Positions 4,913 to 5,928 of a stretch of DNA of 5,928 nt are shown here, piece after piece. A program made the translations under genes and the position numbers. Positions within the stretch are counted from its first letter, which is position 1; each line of letters begins with the position of its first letter. The stretch spans positions 1 through 5,928 of the forward strand of contig JADGFH010000393.1 in NCBI GenBank assembly GCA_016743925.1, read 5' to 3'. This DNA is from Labilibaculum sp. (GTDB lineage: Bacteria; Bacteroidota; Bacteroidia; Bacteroidales; Marinifilaceae). The notes beneath the pieces were generated by a model, which saw only the letters and a program-made list of their open reading frames with translations, made no database searches and had not been told where the DNA came from.

Positions 4913-5572
4913 TTAAATAATTTTAGTTTGTAATTCTTGAGCATCTGCATGAGTTACGAGCAATTCGCTTGCTAAATTCATAGCCTCAGATAAGCCTATT
5001 TCTTCTTGAAAACTGATGATGACCATTAAAAACTCCGCACAGTTTGCATTAATTTGAGTTCGTAGAGAGTCACTGGTTGGACTTCCAAAAGCTCCTTTGT
5101 CATCTCTGAAAATAGGAAGTCCTTCAATGTTTAATTTTCCTCTTCCAATTCCTTCGTATGCTTCATCTTTTTTACCAATACCAAAGCGAATCGTTCCATC
5201 TACATTAGCGGCATTATAACCTCCAATCGAAAATCCTGTTTTAATTGAAACTAAGTTTAGTAGATCTACCACATTGTTAATTCTGTATAATCCTTTGCCA
5301 TTTACAATTCTGCGTAATAACGAATCGGCAGATAAGCGATATCTACTTGGATCTTTCCCAGCCGCCTTATAGCCTTTCTTAGAACTATTGATAGCAGGAA
5401 TATCTTTGATTGCATCAATAGCAAGTTCTTCTTGCAATTTTTTAGTTGTTTCATTAATAATATCCCAAAGTTCAGGACATTTTTCTTGAGTATTTATTTT
5501 GCACTGGATAATTCCTAAACGCAGTGTTGGACATGCTAATTTTAATTGTGGTTCAATTTCTATTTTGGTCAT
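4913..5572 (-). CDS. Free-standing B3/B4 (PheRS beta editing-like) domain protein
   Basis: This 219-residue cytoplasmic protein has no signal peptide or TM. The family is recognised from GKDPSRYRLSADSLLRRI (72-89) and the following beta-rich core NGKGLYRINNVVDL, GFSIGGYNAANVDG and IRFGIGKKDEAYEGIGRG (about 91-145), then GLPIFRDDKGAFGSPTSDSLRT (151-172). In phenylalanyl-tRNA synthetase beta the B3/B4 module hydrolyses Tyr-tRNA(Phe). Stand-alone copies, without the synthetase, are widespread in bacteria and are thought to bind or edit charged tRNA, but the substrate here is unknown. The length is normal for the stand-alone family and no truncation is seen. It converges on tonB3 across the shared terminator and is divergent from the SDR gene. 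No functional link to the TonB cluster is apparent. Confidence 0.85.
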   Translation of the reverse strand: MTKIEIEPQLKLACPTLRLGIIQCKINTQEKCPELWDIINETTKKLQEELAIDAIKDIPAINSSKKGYKAAGKDPSRYRLSADSLLRRIVNGKGLYRINNVVDLLNLVSIKTGFSIGGYNAANVDGTIRFGIGKKDEAYEGIGRGKLNIEGLPIFRDDKGAFGSPTSDSLRTQINANCAEFLMVIISFQEEIGLSEAMNLASELLVTHADAQELQTKII

Positions 5573-5607
5573 AGCTATGCAATATATTTTTGATTGTAAA
5601 TTTGAAT

Positions 5608-5631
5608 AGGGGGTAAAACAAAATACCTCCT
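5608..5631 (+). other. Small inverted repeat between divergent genes
   Basis: AGGGGGTA (5608-5615) and TACCTCCT (5624-5631) can form an 8-bp stem with one G-U pair around AAACAAAA; the pairing is better in + strand RNA. It lies in the 181-base gap between the B3/B4 gene and the SDR gene, where both promoters must lie. No T-run follows. It could be an operator or chance; little else stands out in this gap. Confidence 0.3.
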
Positions 5632-5753
5632 TAAGGTGTGTTAAACCTAAATATAATCCCTAAAATTAATGAGAATTCTGAATCAAAAAATAATTTATTA
5701 TAAACTTTTAATCAGTAAAGATATTGATTAACTTTAATGGAAACCTACGTTAC

Positions 5754-5928
5754 ATGAACAATAGAAGACAAACTGTACTAATTACTGGAGCTGCAAAGCG
5801 AATTGGGAGAATGATGGCTCTGCATTTGGCAAAAAAGGGATGCGATATTGCTATCCACTATAACAAATCTAAAAAAGCAGCTATCGATCTGCAAAAAAGT
5901 TTACAAGAGCAGTTTGTTAGTCAGAATT
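5754..5928 (+). CDS. Short-chain dehydrogenase/reductase, pteridine reductase-like (partial, 3' end outside window)
   Basis: The first 58 residues of an NAD(P)H-dependent SDR enzyme are present; the frame is open to the window edge. VLITGAAKRIG (8-18) is the nucleotide-binding loop in the TGxxxRxG form, with Arg replacing the middle Gly of the usual TGxxxGxG. IHYNKSKKAA (34-43) follows beta-2. Both features are typical of pteridine reductase/FolM-like SDRs, where the Arg and the HY-x-x-S segment favour NADPH. A role in reducing dihydropterin or dihydrofolate is therefore possible, but the catalytic YxxxK lies beyond the window, so only the SDR fold is secure. ATG at 5754 is chosen because it precedes the first beta strand by about six residues; an ATG at 5737 opens a six-codon frame that ends on the TGA overlapping this start. 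TAACTTTA at 5729-5736 is a weak -7 candidate. Confidence 0.82.
   Translation, partial: MNNRRQTVLITGAAKRIGRMMALHLAKKGCDIAIHYNKSKKAAIDLQKSLQEQFVSQN

Noticed and set aside
5249..5262. AACTAAGTTTAGTA, resembling the operator
   Set aside because: The spacer between the arms is 4 bases instead of 6, and it lies within the B3/B4 coding sequence, far from any start.
1..5928. CRISPR array, insertion sequence, tRNA or rRNA
   Set aside because: No short regularly spaced direct repeats, transposase, terminal inverted repeats or RNA gene signatures were seen on either strand.

Overview
The window looks like chromosomal DNA from an AT-rich member of the Bacteroidota. The evidence is a BlaI/BlaR1-type M56 peptidase carrying TonB C-terminal domains, several TonB paralogues with the KKNP-x-x-x-LEK(K/R)(R/K) N-terminus typical of that phylum, weak Shine-Dalgarno signals, and a promoter matching the phylum's TTG / TAnnTTTG form. 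A marine Bacteroidales or Marinilabiliales-like host is a guess only.

Left and centre (about 77-4860, all + strand): a two-gene regulatory operon is followed by three TonB-like genes. The first gene is a BlaI/MecI-family repressor (137-511). The second, 14 bases later, is a BlaR1-like membrane metallopeptidase (526-2343) with an HEKVH zinc site; its C-terminal part is two tandem TonB_C domains instead of a penicillin sensor. tonB1 (2441-3142), tonB2 (3252-3896) and tonB3 (4144-4860) are single-TM proteins with acidic linkers and a TonB_C domain (the names are labels for this report). tonB1 and tonB2 form a tandem duplication that includes their upstream regions. tonB2 has an in-frame TAA where its relatives have Gln, followed by 18 intact homologous codons and a natural TAG.

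Regulation: the same 16-bp dyad, AACTA-N6-TAGTT, lies in the predicted blaI promoter (83-98), upstream of tonB1 (2364-2379, plus a degenerate copy 20 bp on at 2384-2399) and upstream of tonB2 (3171-3186). I did not find it before tonB3 or before the right-hand genes. The simplest model is that the BlaI-like protein represses its own operon and the tonB1/tonB2 genes, and that the M56 protein relieves repression by cleaving it. The periplasmic sensor has TonB domains and a TonB-box-like LEEVVVTA stretch in another predicted periplasmic loop. The signal may therefore be the state of TonB or of TonB-dependent receptors. This is an inference and is the best candidate here for an undescribed system.

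Right end: a strong, probably bidirectional terminator (4880-4910) separates tonB3 from a convergent, minus-strand free-standing B3/B4 (PheRS beta editing-like) protein (4913-5572). A divergent short-chain dehydrogenase resembling pteridine reductase starts at 5754 and runs off the window. These two look like ordinary housekeeping genes unrelated to the TonB cluster.
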